This document shows, piece by piece, positions 9,711 through 18,156 of a stretch of 64,000 nucleotides of DNA. The position numbers were made by a program, and so were the translations under genes. Source of the DNA: Pseudomonas chlororaphis subsp. piscium. GTDB taxonomy: Bacteria > Pseudomonadota > Gammaproteobacteria > Pseudomonadales > Pseudomonadaceae. The stretch lies in contig NZ_CP027707.1 of assembly GCF_003850345.1 (NCBI RefSeq), forward strand, positions 5,456,001 through 5,520,000. Direction: 5' to 3'. Numbering within the stretch: position 1 is the first letter of the stretch; each line of letters opens with the position of its first letter. The notes under the pieces were generated by a model. That model was not told the DNA's origin, did no database searches, and saw only the letters and a program-made list of their open reading frames with translations.

Positions 9711-10565
9711 CTACGTCCCCGCCCGCGCCTGCAGACTCAGGTGCGCCCGCTCCCCCGGCGCCAGGCACAGGCTGTCGGTGCCCCCCGCCGCCGCTTCGAC
9801 GCAGACGAACCCGGACACCTCGCTCCAGCTCACCCCCAGCAGCGGCCGGCTGCCCGGATGCCAGACCACGGTGTCGGCGGCATTGCCGGTGTCGATGCGC
9901 AATTCGCGCTGCCAGGCGTGGTCCTTGAGCTGCAATTCGCCCTCGTGCTGGAACACCCGCTGGCAGCCGCCATCGACCCGCAGCTCGCCAGTTTGCCGGC
10001 ACGCCTGGCGGCTCAACTGGTCGTAACCCTCGGCGCCATCGAGCCCAGACAGCGCTACCTCACCGACGTCGCCAATACGCCAGTAAGCGTGCAAAGCCTG
10101 GCTCAGCTGGCACGGCAGGCTGTCCTGGTGCTCGGTGCTCAGGCGCAGGTCCATGCTTTCGCCCAGGTGCGCGTGCAGGTCGACCTGCCAGTCGCACAGC
10201 TGCAACTGCCAGTGCAGGTACACGCCCTCGTCATCGCTGCGGCTGTCGAGCAGCTTCCAGTCGATCAGCCGGGCCCAGCCATGGGACGGCCAGGCGTTTT
10301 CGCTCGGGTGACGGCCGTACCAGGGCCAGCACACCGGCACCCCGCCACGGATCGCCCCGACCTGCGGCCACTTCGCCGCACACCACAGCCAGGGCTTCTG
10401 CCCGGTCGGCTGGAAATGCAGGAGCTGCGCGCCCTGGCGACTGAACACCGCCTGGCACAGCGGATGGTCGATCACCAGCACGTCGCGCATCTGATAGCGC
10501 TCCCAGGCGAAAGTCGGACGCTCGCGCAAGGATTTGAAAAAGCGTTGTAGCGGATGCTCATGCAT
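9711..10565 (-). CDS. D-hexose-6-phosphate mutarotase (YeaD-like aldose 1-epimerase family)
   Basis: 284 residues. It shows the YeaD-type galactose-mutarotase pattern: RGGVPVCWPWYG with the substrate Arg, SHGWAR with the active-site His, and a C-terminal region with Glu in VCVEAA. It would interconvert alpha and beta anomers of glucose-6-phosphate, feeding Zwf. It follows oprB on the minus strand, but a terminator lies between them, so it depends on read-through or its own promoter. P. putida has the same order hexR - mutarotase - oprB - gts. Confidence 0.88.
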   Translation of the reverse strand: MHEHPLQRFFKSLRERPTFAWERYQMRDVLVIDHPLCQAVFSRQGAQLLHFQPTGQKPWLWCAAKWPQVGAIRGGVPVCWPWYGRHPSENAWPSHGWARLIDWKLLDSRSDDEGVYLHWQLQLCDWQVDLHAHLGESMDLRLSTEHQDSLPCQLSQALHAYWRIGDVGEVALSGLDGAEGYDQLSRQACRQTGELRVDGGCQRVFQHEGELQLKDHAWQRELRIDTGNAADTVVWHPGSRPLLGVSWSEVSGFVCVEAAAGGTDSLCLAPGERAHLSLQARAGT

Positions 10566-10657
10566 GGGCCACGGTCCTGAAGATCATTGCTGTACCGATA
10601 TTCATCATTGATGCGCAAAGCCCTGCGGCAGTGGCTACAGGGAACGGGTTCGTCCCC

Positions 10658-10690
10658 AAAAAAAAGCGGATAGCCTGGGCCATCCGCAAA
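10658..10690 (-). terminator. rho-independent terminator after oprB
   Basis: Reading minus: stem GCGGAT / ATCCGC extended by GGCC/GGCT pairing, followed by eight T; 36 bases after the oprB stop. Confidence 0.8.
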
Positions 10691-10726
10691 AATGCGCACA
10701 TTGAGGAGGAGCTTATCGCAACAGCG

Positions 10727-12076
10727 TTAGAACACCGACTGAATTTTCAGGCCGGCCACCAGGGCGTTGTCGACTTCATCCACACCGCCTGGATGGGTGA
10801 TGTACTGCAGGTTGGGACGCACGGTCAGCCAGTTGGTGACATGGAAGCCGTAGTTGATTTCGTAGTTGTACTCAGTCTCGCGCAGCGGCGAGAACAGCGG
10901 ATCGTCGTAGTTGCTGACGCCGTTGGTGTCATTGAGCAACTGGGCGTTTTTCTTCACGTCGTCGTTGACATGGATACGGGCGAAACCGATGCCGACGTCA
11001 TCCTTCGGACGCGCGTCGAACGGGCCCTTGTACACCAGCATCAGCGACTGGTAGTTGTCGATGAAGTTGGTGTCCTTGTCGTGGAAGGTGGCGTTGGCCG
11101 CGATGTTCAGGCCGCGGGTCGCATCGCCGTTGTGGGTGGTGAGTTGCTGCTGCCCGACGAACCAGTAGCCGTGCTTGCTGCTGTGCACGCGATAGCTGTC
11201 ACCGGTGACGGCGGCGTCCTGGCCATTGACGTCCTCGCGCACGTCGCTGGCATCGGCCGTGCTCTTGTAGTAACCGACGCGGTACTCGCCCGGCAGGTTG
11301 TTGACCTTCGGCGACCAGACCAGCTCGACCGGCAGCACGGTGCCCTTGGTACCGCTGCCGCTGAGCTTGAAGCCGTTGCCGTGCTCCAGTTGCGACGGGT
11401 TCTGGTTGTACGCGCCGATCTGCGCGTACAGCTCAGGGGTGATGTGGTACTTCACTCGCAGTGCCGCCTGGCTGACCGGCCAGTTGTACCAGATGTTGGT
11501 CGCCCAGTTGCCCACCTGGGAGCCGCAGAACGCCAGGTTCTGGAACTCGCAGGGGAAGGTGTTGAAGTCTTCGCCTTCGCCGAAGTAACCGGCCTTGACG
11601 TCGAGCTTGCCGTCGAGGAACTGGTGCTGGATCCACAATTGGGTCAGACGCACCATATGGCCACGGCCGTAGACTTCCTGGGAGGAACTCAGGGTGCCGG
11701 CACGCGGGTCGCCGATACGGTCGTTGGAGATGTTCTGGCCGTTACGGTTGGTCAGCTGGATCTTCGCCTGGGTGTTATCCCAGCCCCAGAGCTTTTCCAG
11801 GTCCAGCGCCACGCCCAGGCCGAACTGGTCGCTGTAGCGCCCGGTCTTGTCGTCGTTGTAGCCGCCGTGCAGGTTGGCGCCCATTTCGCCAACGTAATCG
11901 GCCTTGATGTCGATCCCCTTCTCGAGCAGTTTGGTCCGCTCGCCACCCCAGTCACCGGTCATCCATTTCGAGTCGGCGCTGAACGCTTCGTCAGCGTGCG
12001 CGCTACCGGCCAGGGTCATTGCCGCAATCGCTGACAACTGGCAGATCAAGCGTGCATTGGTGCTCTTCTTTTTCAT
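10727..12076 (-). CDS. oprB: carbohydrate-selective porin OprB
   Basis: 449 residues with a signal peptide ending near SAHADEA, then the OprB-family opening WMTGDWGGERTKLLEKGID and a terminal strand ending VAGLKIQSVF with the C-terminal Phe typical of outer-membrane porins. It passes glucose and other sugars into the periplasm for GtsA. It lies 119 bases after gtsD on the same strand and ends at a terminator. GAGG precedes the ATG, and the leader has AATAACAATAA, a Crc/Hfq-type motif, implying its own catabolite control. Confidence 0.95.
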   Translation of the reverse strand: MKKKSTNARLICQLSAIAAMTLAGSAHADEAFSADSKWMTGDWGGERTKLLEKGIDIKADYVGEMGANLHGGYNDDKTGRYSDQFGLGVALDLEKLWGWDNTQAKIQLTNRNGQNISNDRIGDPRAGTLSSSQEVYGRGHMVRLTQLWIQHQFLDGKLDVKAGYFGEGEDFNTFPCEFQNLAFCGSQVGNWATNIWYNWPVSQAALRVKYHITPELYAQIGAYNQNPSQLEHGNGFKLSGSGTKGTVLPVELVWSPKVNNLPGEYRVGYYKSTADASDVREDVNGQDAAVTGDSYRVHSSKHGYWFVGQQQLTTHNGDATRGLNIAANATFHDKDTNFIDNYQSLMLVYKGPFDARPKDDVGIGFARIHVNDDVKKNAQLLNDTNGVSNYDDPLFSPLRETEYNYEINYGFHVTNWLTVRPNLQYITHPGGVDEVDNALVAGLKIQSVF

Positions 12077-12092
12077 CCCTACATCCTCGTCT

Positions 12093-12103
12093 TTATTGTT
12101 ATT
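12093..12103 (-). promoter_or_regulatory. candidate Crc/Hfq CA motifs in the oprB leader
   Basis: Reading minus: AATAACAATAA contains two overlapping AAnAAnAA matches, 16 bases before the oprB ATG. Confidence 0.5.
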
Positions 12104-12195
12104 AACTGTTTTTCTCTAACGCGGTTTACACCTGATGCGACGGATGACAGGCCATCCGCCGCGCATTCGCACGTCCTGCTTTGACAACCCAGGAC

Positions 12196-13356
12196 TCAAC
12201 GCCCCTTGAACTGCGCCACGTTGCTGGCATGGGCTTCGCTCTGCGCAGGGGCCGCAACACCCAGGCGCTCGCCACTCTTGGCATCGAACAGCAAAACCTT
12301 GGCCGGATCGAATTGCAGGGTCAGGGTTTCGCCGACCTGCGGCGCCACATCCGGCGCCAGGCGGCAGCAGACCTTGGTGCCGTTGAGGTTGACGAACACC
12401 AGGGTGTCGGGACCGGTCGGCTCGGTGACCTGGACCTCGGCGCGCAGGGTCGGCAGGCCGTTGCCCTCGCCGTTCGCCAGGCCGATCTGCTCCGGGCGGA
12501 TGCCGAGGATCACTTCCCGGTCTTCCAGGCCGGCGTCCTGCATGCCCAGGGGCAGCTCGCAACGGGCCTGGCCGCTGTCCAGCAGGGCCAGCAGGCGGCC
12601 GTCCTTGCGCTGCAGGCGCAGGGGGATGAAGTTCATCGGCGGCGAGCCGATGAAGCTGGCCACGAACAGGTTGGCCGGGTCGTTGTAGATCTGTTTCGGG
12701 GTACCGAACTGCTGGATGATGCCGTCCTTCATCACCGCCACCTTGTCGCCCAGGGTCATGGCTTCGATCTGGTCGTGGGTGACGTAGACCGTGGTGGTTT
12801 TCAGGCGCTGGTGCATCAGTTTCATTTCGGTGCGCATCTCGACCCGCAGCTTGGCGTCGAGGTTGGACAGCGGTTCGTCGAACAGGTAGATCTTCGGCCG
12901 CCGCGCCAGGGCCCGGCCCATGGCCACGCGCTGTTGCTGGCCGCCGGACAGCTGGCCGGGCTTGCGGTTGAGCAGGTGTTCGATCTGCAGCAGCTTGGCC
13001 ACCCGCGCCACTTCCTCGTCGATCTCGGCGGCCGGCATCTTGCGGATCTTCAGGCCGAAGGCGATGTTGTCGCGCACGCTCATGGTCGGGTACAGCGCGT
13101 AGGACTGGAACACCATGGCGATGTCGCGGTCTTTCGGGCTCATGCCGCTGATGTCGGCGTCGTCCACCAGGATCGCCCCGCCGCTGATGTTTTCCAGGCC
13201 GGCGATGCAGTTCATCAGGGTGGATTTACCGCAGCCCGAGGGCCCCACGAGAATCAGGAACTCACCGTCATCGATCTTCAGTTCGATGTTCTTCAGGGTA
13301 TCCGGCAGGCCAGTACCGTAGGTCTTGTTGACGTTGCGTAATTCGAGAGTTGCCAT
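12196..13356 (-). CDS. gtsD: glucose ABC transporter ATP-binding protein (MalK/UgpC type)
   Basis: 386 residues. Walker [10 protein letters not shown] (about 38-46), Q-loop VFQSYALYP, signature [14 protein letters not shown], Walker [14 protein letters not shown] and H-loop VTHDQ are all present, followed by a MalK-like TOBE/regulatory domain from about residue 240. It energises GtsBC permeases. It begins three bases after the gtsC stop. Confidence 0.95.
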   Translation of the reverse strand: MATLELRNVNKTYGTGLPDTLKNIELKIDDGEFLILVGPSGCGKSTLMNCIAGLENISGGAILVDDADISGMSPKDRDIAMVFQSYALYPTMSVRDNIAFGLKIRKMPAAEIDEEVARVAKLLQIEHLLNRKPGQLSGGQQQRVAMGRALARRPKIYLFDEPLSNLDAKLRVEMRTEMKLMHQRLKTTTVYVTHDQIEAMTLGDKVAVMKDGIIQQFGTPKQIYNDPANLFVASFIGSPPMNFIPLRLQRKDGRLLALLDSGQARCELPLGMQDAGLEDREVILGIRPEQIGLANGEGNGLPTLRAEVQVTEPTGPDTLVFVNLNGTKVCCRLAPDVAPQVGETLTLQFDPAKVLLFDAKSGERLGVAAPAQSEAHASNVAQFKGR

Positions 13357-13359
13357 CTT

Positions 13360-14205
13360 TTACCCCTTGACCGCGCCGGACGTCAGCCCACGCAGGAAAT
13401 ACTTGCCAGCGAATATGTAGACCAGCAGTGTCGGCAGCCCGGCGATCATCGCCGCCGCCATATCAACGTTGTATTCCTTGGTCCCGGTGCTGGTGTTGAC
13501 CAGGTTGTTCAAGGCCACGGTGATCGGTTGCGCATCGCCGCTGGCGAACACCACGCCGAACAGGAAATCGTTCCAGATCTGGGTGAACTGCCAGATCAGG
13601 CAGACCATGATGATCGGCACCGACATCGGCAGCAGGATCTTGCCGAAGATGGTGAAGAAGCCTGCGCCGTCCAGGCGCGCGGCCTTGACCAGGGCGTCCG
13701 GGATGCTCACGTAGTAGTTGCGGAAGAACAGCGTGGTGAACGCCAGCCCGTAGACCACGTGCACCAGCACCAGGCCGCTGGTGGTGTTGGCCAGGCCGAA
13801 CTTGCCGAGGGTGAAGGACGCCGGCAGCAGCACGGTCTGGAACGGCAGGAAGCAACCGAACAGCAGCAGGCCGAAGAACAGCTGCGAACCGCGGAAGCGC
13901 CACATCGACAACACGTAGCCGTTGATGGCGCCGATGAAGGTCGAGACGACCACCGCCGGCACGGTGATCTTCACCGAGTTCCAGAAGTAGCCACCCACCG
14001 CGTCCCAGGCCTTGATCCAGCCGATGCCGTCGATCACGGCCGGCCAGCTCAGCAGGTTGCCGGTGCGGATGTCTTCCGGGGTCTTGAAGCTGGTCAGCAG
14101 CATCACCACCAGCGGCACCAGGTACACCGCCGCTGCCAGCAGCAGGGTGGCGTAGATGGCGATGCGGCTGAAGTTCAGCGCAGGTTTTCCGAGCTGGTTA
14201 GTCAT
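13360..14205 (-). CDS. gtsC: glucose ABC transporter permease (MalG type)
   Basis: 281 residues, six predicted membrane segments with the EAA loop near residues 175-195 (DALVKAARLDGAGFFTIF), as in MalG/carbohydrate permease 2 proteins. It overlaps gtsB by eight bases, and gtsD follows three bases later, so gtsB-C-D are tightly coupled. Confidence 0.95.
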   Translation of the reverse strand: MTNQLGKPALNFSRIAIYATLLLAAAVYLVPLVVMLLTSFKTPEDIRTGNLLSWPAVIDGIGWIKAWDAVGGYFWNSVKITVPAVVVSTFIGAINGYVLSMWRFRGSQLFFGLLLFGCFLPFQTVLLPASFTLGKFGLANTTSGLVLVHVVYGLAFTTLFFRNYYVSIPDALVKAARLDGAGFFTIFGKILLPMSVPIIMVCLIWQFTQIWNDFLFGVVFASGDAQPITVALNNLVNTSTGTKEYNVDMAAAMIAGLPTLLVYIFAGKYFLRGLTSGAVKG

Positions 14206-15106
14206 GGCGTTTGCCTCGCAGTTCGGAGTACAGGTACGGCACCAGGATGGTCAACACGGCGCCCAGCATCAGCATGGCGCTGGCCGAACCTATGCCCATC
14301 TGGCCACGGCTGAAGGTGAAGGAATACATGAACATCGCTGGCAGGTCGGACGAGTAGCCAGGGCCACCGGCGGTCATCGCCGCCACCAGGTCGAAGCTCT
14401 TGATCGCGATGTGCGCGAGGATCATGAAGGCGCTGAAGAACACCGGGCGCAGGCTCGGCAGGACGATCTTCAGGTAGATGGTCGGCAGGCTCGCGCCATC
14501 GACCTGGGCGGCGCGGATGATCGACTGGTCGACGCCGCGCAAGCCAGCGAGGAACATCGCCATGACAAAGCCGGAGGCCTGCCACACGGCGGCGATCACC
14601 AGGCAGTACACCACGCGATCCTGATCCACCAGCCAGTCCAGGCGAAAGCCTTCCCAGCCCCAGTCACGCAGCATCTTGTCCAGACCCAGGCCAGGGTTGA
14701 GCAGCCACTTCCAGGCGGTACCGGTGACGATCATCGACAGCGCCATCGGGTACAGGTAGACGGTGCGGATAAAGCCTTCCTTGCGGATGCGCTGGTCCAG
14801 TAGCACCGCCAGGAACACGCCCAGCACCAGGCTGATGCCGATGAACATGCCGCCGAACAGCGCCAGGTTCTTGCTCGCCACCCACCAGCGGTCGTTGTCC
14901 ATCAGGCGCATGTATTGCTGCAGGCCGACCCACTTGTAGCTCGGCATGAAGCTGGAATTGGTGAAGGACAGAATGAACGTCCAGATGATGTAACCGTAAA
15001 AACCGACCAGGACGATCAGCATGCTTGGCGCCAGGACCAACTTGGGGAGCCAGCGCTGCAGCGCGTCGAACGGTGAGGCTTTGCTGAAAACCGCCACAGA
15101 GCTCAT
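14198..15106 (-). CDS. gtsB: glucose ABC transporter permease (MalF type)
   Basis: 302 residues, six membrane segments, EAA loop around QSIIRAAQVDGASLPTIY. It pairs with GtsC in the inner membrane. It is separated from gtsA by 163 bases that contain a REP pair, a common way to keep binding-protein mRNA more abundant than permease mRNA. Confidence 0.94.
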   Translation of the reverse strand: MSSVAVFSKASPFDALQRWLPKLVLAPSMLIVLVGFYGYIIWTFILSFTNSSFMPSYKWVGLQQYMRLMDNDRWWVASKNLALFGGMFIGISLVLGVFLAVLLDQRIRKEGFIRTVYLYPMALSMIVTGTAWKWLLNPGLGLDKMLRDWGWEGFRLDWLVDQDRVVYCLVIAAVWQASGFVMAMFLAGLRGVDQSIIRAAQVDGASLPTIYLKIVLPSLRPVFFSAFMILAHIAIKSFDLVAAMTAGGPGYSSDLPAMFMYSFTFSRGQMGIGSASAMLMLGAVLTILVPYLYSELRGKRHD

Positions 15107-15137
15107 CGGGATAATCCAGTTGAAGGAGTGAGTATCT

Positions 15138-15217
15138 GCAGGAGCGAAGCTTGCTCGCGATAAACAATCACGCGTCGTGTCAGGTACGACGCTTTCGCGG
15201 GCAAGCCTCGCTCCTAC
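15138..15217. repeat. REP pair inside the gts operon, between gtsA and gtsB
   Basis: Left arm GCAGGAGCGAAGCTTGCTCGCGAT, right arm CGCGGGCAAGCCTCGCTCCTAC. The spacer contains CGTCGTGTCAGGTACGACG, itself an inverted repeat. It is nearly identical to the pair at 18069-18147. Confidence 0.88.
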
Positions 15218-15269
15218 AGGGGAAGAGCGCTCTCAGGAACAGCCGCAGGCGGGCCTGCGGCACCGGACC

Positions 15270-16577
15270 TTACTGGGCGGCCTTGACGGCCGATGCCAGC
15301 TGCGCACTGGCCTTGGCCGGGTCCGCGTCCTTGTCGTTCATGAAGTTGGTCACCACATCGAAGATCGCGCCCTGCACGGCCAGGGAGGTGGCCATGTTGT
15401 GCGCCATGCTCGGTTGCAGACCGCCGGTCTTGTCGTCAGCCAGGAAGTCCTTGGCCGCCGCCTGGGCGCAGGAGTCGAAGCCTTGCGCGGCCATGTCGTT
15501 GAGCATGTCGGTGCGCACCGGGATCGAACCCTTGTTGATGCTGAAGACCTTCTGGAAGTCCTTGCCCAGGGCAACCTTGGCCAGGTCCTGCTGGGCGGCG
15601 ATATCGCCCTTGCGATCGGCCTTGAGCTTGAACACCGCCAGGGAGTCGATGTTGTAGGTGAAGGCTTTGTCGGTGCCCGGGAAGGCCACGCACTGGTAGT
15701 CCTTGCCGGCGACTTTCTTCGCCGCGGTCCACTCGCTCTTGGCCCAGTCGCCCATCATCTGCATGCCGGCCTTGCCGTTGATGACGTCGGCGGCGGCGAT
15801 GTTCCAGTCACGCCCGGCGCGGTTCTGATCCATGTAGCTGGTGACTTTCTTCAGCTCGGTGAAGGCCTTGGTCATCTCTGGGCCGGCGAGGGTTTTCTGG
15901 TCCAGGTCGACCAGGGCTTTCTTGTAGCCATCGGCGCCCATGACCGAGAGCACCACGTCTTCGAACACGGTGCTGTCCTGCCATGGCTGGCCGCCGTGGG
16001 CCAGGGCGATGAAACCGGCGGCCTTGAGCTTGTCGCCGGCGGCATAGAATTCTTCGAGGGTGGTCGGGGCCTTGTCGATCCCGGCCTTCTTGAAGACTTC
16101 CGGGTTGATCCACAGCCAGTTGACGCGGTGGATGTTCACCGGCACGGCGACATAGTCACCTTCGTACTTCACGGTGTCGGAGACTTTCTTGGAGAGCAGG
16201 CCATCCCAGTTTTCCGACTTGGCCACGTCTTTCAGGGCGTCGGTGCTGAGCAGGCCGGTGCTGCCCCACTCCTGGATGTCCGGGCCCTTGATCTGGGCAA
16301 CGCCCGGCGGGTTGCCGGAAACGGCGCGGCTTTTCAGCACGGTCATGGCCGTGGCACCGCCACCGCCGGCGACTGCGCCGTCTTTCCAGGTGAACCCATC
16401 TTTTTCGACCTGGGCCTTGAGCACATCGACCGCAGCCTTTTCACCGCCGGAAGTCCACCAGTGGACGACTTCCACGGAGCCTTTGGCGTCGGCGGCAACG
16501 GAAACGAGAGGGAATGCACTGAGGGGAAACAACGAGGCAACGGAAATGACAGCAGCTAGACGAGAAATCGCATTCAT
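15270..16577 (-). CDS. gtsA: glucose ABC transporter substrate-binding protein
   Basis: 435 residues. The signal peptide runs about residues 1-27 with cleavage near VSVAADA; the mature part opens with [19 protein letters not shown], the solute-binding family 1 pattern. It binds glucose in the periplasm (also mannitol/mannose-type sugars in relatives). The frame extends to 16631, but the ATG at 16577 gives the signal peptide directly and has AAAGG ten bases upstream. First gene of the gts operon. The leader has AACAACAA repeats (Crc/Hfq type), and an upstream block is shared with the next gene's promoter. Confidence 0.94.
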   Translation of the reverse strand: MNAISRLAAVISVASLFPLSAFPLVSVAADAKGSVEVVHWWTSGGEKAAVDVLKAQVEKDGFTWKDGAVAGGGGATAMTVLKSRAVSGNPPGVAQIKGPDIQEWGSTGLLSTDALKDVAKSENWDGLLSKKVSDTVKYEGDYVAVPVNIHRVNWLWINPEVFKKAGIDKAPTTLEEFYAAGDKLKAAGFIALAHGGQPWQDSTVFEDVVLSVMGADGYKKALVDLDQKTLAGPEMTKAFTELKKVTSYMDQNRAGRDWNIAAADVINGKAGMQMMGDWAKSEWTAAKKVAGKDYQCVAFPGTDKAFTYNIDSLAVFKLKADRKGDIAAQQDLAKVALGKDFQKVFSINKGSIPVRTDMLNDMAAQGFDSCAQAAAKDFLADDKTGGLQPSMAHNMATSLAVQGAIFDVVTNFMNDKDADPAKASAQLASAVKAAQ

Positions 16578-16590
16578 CTGAGGTGTACCT

Positions 16591-16601
16591 TTCTTGTTGT
16601 T
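16591..16601 (-). promoter_or_regulatory. candidate Crc/Hfq CA motifs in the gtsA leader
   Basis: Reading minus: AACAACAAGAA, two overlapping AAnAAnAA matches, 14 bases before the ATG and touching the ribosome site. Confidence 0.55.
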
Positions 16602-16636
16602 ATGCATGCAAGTCTGGTGCTTGCGCTGCATAGGAT

Positions 16637-16700
16637 TCTAAACAGGGGGCCTACCCGCGCAGGTAACGAAGGGATGCGCGAATGTCACCACATGGTTACA
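16637..16700 (-). promoter_or_regulatory. gtsA promoter/operator block, matching the one at 17991-18054
   Basis: On plus it reads TCTAAACA - N16 - AGGTAACGAAGG - N8 - AATGTCACCA, ending in the inverted repeat TGTCAC-CACATG-GTTACA (16683-16700). The same words at the same spacing occur upstream of the AGE gene. Reading minus, TAGAAT at the left end is a plausible -10. The inverted repeat is a candidate site for GltR or another glucose regulator (inference). Confidence 0.55.
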
Positions 16701-17955
16701 CAACCTGCAGTCTAGACACTTCGGCGAGCGCCGAGGCCATGCTCGGCGCCAGGGGCAGGCGCGGAATCAGCACCGCCTGCCAGGCGTGATACAGGTCCGG
16801 CTTGCCGGCCCAGATCTCGGCGCTGGGCCTGTTGCTGCTGTCCAGCTCGTGGTGCCAGCTGCCGTGCAGCGGATCGATGAAGTGCTCGGCGGTGAACTCC
16901 CAGAAGCGCCGATACCAGGTTTCGTACTGCACGTCGCCGGTGCGCTGCAGCAAGGCGCTGGCCGCCGCCGCGGCCTCGGCGTGGGTCCAGTGCAGGCGCT
17001 GGCGCACCACGGGGCGCTGCTGCCAGTCCAGGGTGTAGACGATGCCCGGCGCGCCATCGACGTCCCAGGCATCAGCGCAGGCGGTTTCGAACAGCTTCTG
17101 GGCATCCAGCAGCAGCCAGCCGGGGCTGAGCATGCCGGCCTGGCAGCGCGCGGCTTCGAGGTGCAGCAGCAGGCGGGCCCACTCGAAAGCGTGCCCGGGG
17201 GTGGTGCCATAGGGGCGGAAACCGTCGGCCGGATGCTCCTGGTTGTAATCCGGCAATGGCTGCCACTGCCGGTCGAAATGCTCGATGACCCGGTAATCGC
17301 CGGCGGCGGCATGTTGGTGGATGACCCGTTCGACAATATGCAGGGCGCGGTTGAGCCAGCGCGGGTCCTGGGTGACATCGGCCAGGGCGAGGAACGCCTC
17401 GGTGGCGTGCATGTTGCTGTTGGCGCCGCGATAGGCCTCCTCGCAGCTCCAGTCGCGGTTGAAGGACTCGCGCATCGCGCCCTCCTCCTCGCTCCAGAAG
17501 TGCGTTTCGATGACCCGGATCGCCTCCGCCAGCAAGGCTTCGGCGCCGGGGCGCGCGGCCACCACCGCGGAACTCGCCGCCAGGGCGACGAAGGCATGCA
17601 GGTAGGCGGCCTTGCCGCTGTTACCGTCGGCATGCCCGGGGGCGGCGAACCAGCCGCCGTATTCGCCGTCGCGCAACGCGCCGTTGAGGGCGGCAATGCC
17701 GTGGTCCACCAGCGCGGCGTAACCGGGAATGCCCTGGATATGGGCCATGGCGAAACTGTGGGTCATCCGTGCGGTGTTCATGGTGCCGGCCCGGGCACCG
17801 CTCGGCAGGCGCCCGCACTCGTCCAGGTCGCCGAAGCCTTCGGGCAGCCGGGCCGCGCGGGCGAACCCCAGCAGGCGCTGGCCTTCGGCGGCCAGCCAGT
17901 GATGATGGGCAGGAGCGTTCAGCCAGCTGCTGAACGTCAGGGGAATAGGGTTCAT
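16696..17955 (-). CDS. AGE-family sugar epimerase/isomerase (mannose/aldose-ketose isomerase type)
   Basis: 419 residues, the length of N-acylglucosamine 2-epimerase/D-mannose isomerase (YihS-like) enzymes. Family features are visible: RMTHSFAMAHIQG, GGWFAAPG, ANSNMHATEAFLAL, HAFEWARLLLHL and DLYHAWQAVLIPRLP, containing the conserved His residues of the alpha6/alpha6 barrel. It probably interconverts mannose and fructose or epimerises glucose and mannose, extending what the Gts/ED system can use. It lies between gtsA and gtrS, with its own promoter block resembling that of gtsA and a Crc/Hfq-type leader. No acetylglucosamine genes are nearby, so N-acyl specificity is unlikely. Confidence 0.85.
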   Translation of the reverse strand: MNPIPLTFSSWLNAPAHHHWLAAEGQRLLGFARAARLPEGFGDLDECGRLPSGARAGTMNTARMTHSFAMAHIQGIPGYAALVDHGIAALNGALRDGEYGGWFAAPGHADGNSGKAAYLHAFVALAASSAVVAARPGAEALLAEAIRVIETHFWSEEEGAMRESFNRDWSCEEAYRGANSNMHATEAFLALADVTQDPRWLNRALHIVERVIHQHAAAGDYRVIEHFDRQWQPLPDYNQEHPADGFRPYGTTPGHAFEWARLLLHLEAARCQAGMLSPGWLLLDAQKLFETACADAWDVDGAPGIVYTLDWQQRPVVRQRLHWTHAEAAAAASALLQRTGDVQYETWYRRFWEFTAEHFIDPLHGSWHHELDSSNRPSAEIWAGKPDLYHAWQAVLIPRLPLAPSMASALAEVSRLQVV

Positions 17956-17965
17956 GGCGGACCTG

Positions 17966-17976
17966 TTGTTGTTCTT
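17966..17976 (-). promoter_or_regulatory. candidate Crc/Hfq CA motifs in the AGE gene leader
   Basis: Reading minus: AAGAACAACAA with two AAnAAnAA matches, ten bases before the ATG. Confidence 0.55.
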
Positions 17977-17990
17977 ATCAGGGACTTGAG

Positions 17991-18054
17991 TCTAAACAAC
18001 GGGTTCGCGCGGGCAGGTAACGAAGGTCACAGGAAATGTCACCAAACAGTGACA
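17991..18054 (-). promoter_or_regulatory. AGE gene promoter/operator block, matching 16637-16700
   Basis: TCTAAACA (17991), AGGTAACGAAGG (18015) and AATGTCACCA (18035) recur with exactly the spacing seen upstream of gtsA. It ends in a perfect inverted repeat TGTCAC-CAAACA-GTGACA (18037-18054). Confidence 0.55.
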
Positions 18055-18068
18055 ATAACCCTGATTCT

Positions 18069-18147
18069 GTAGGAGCGAAGCTTGCTCGCGATAAAGGACA
18101 ACGCGTCGTGTCAGGTACGACGCTTCGCGGGCAAGCCTCGCTCCTAC
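18069..18147. repeat. inverted REP pair between the AGE gene and gtrS
   Basis: GTAGGAGCGAAGCTTGCTCGCGAT ... CGCGGGCAAGCCTCGCTCCTAC, with the same CGTCGTGTCAGGTACGACG spacer as the pair at 15138-15217. Confidence 0.88.
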
Positions 18148-18156
18148 ACAGAGGCA

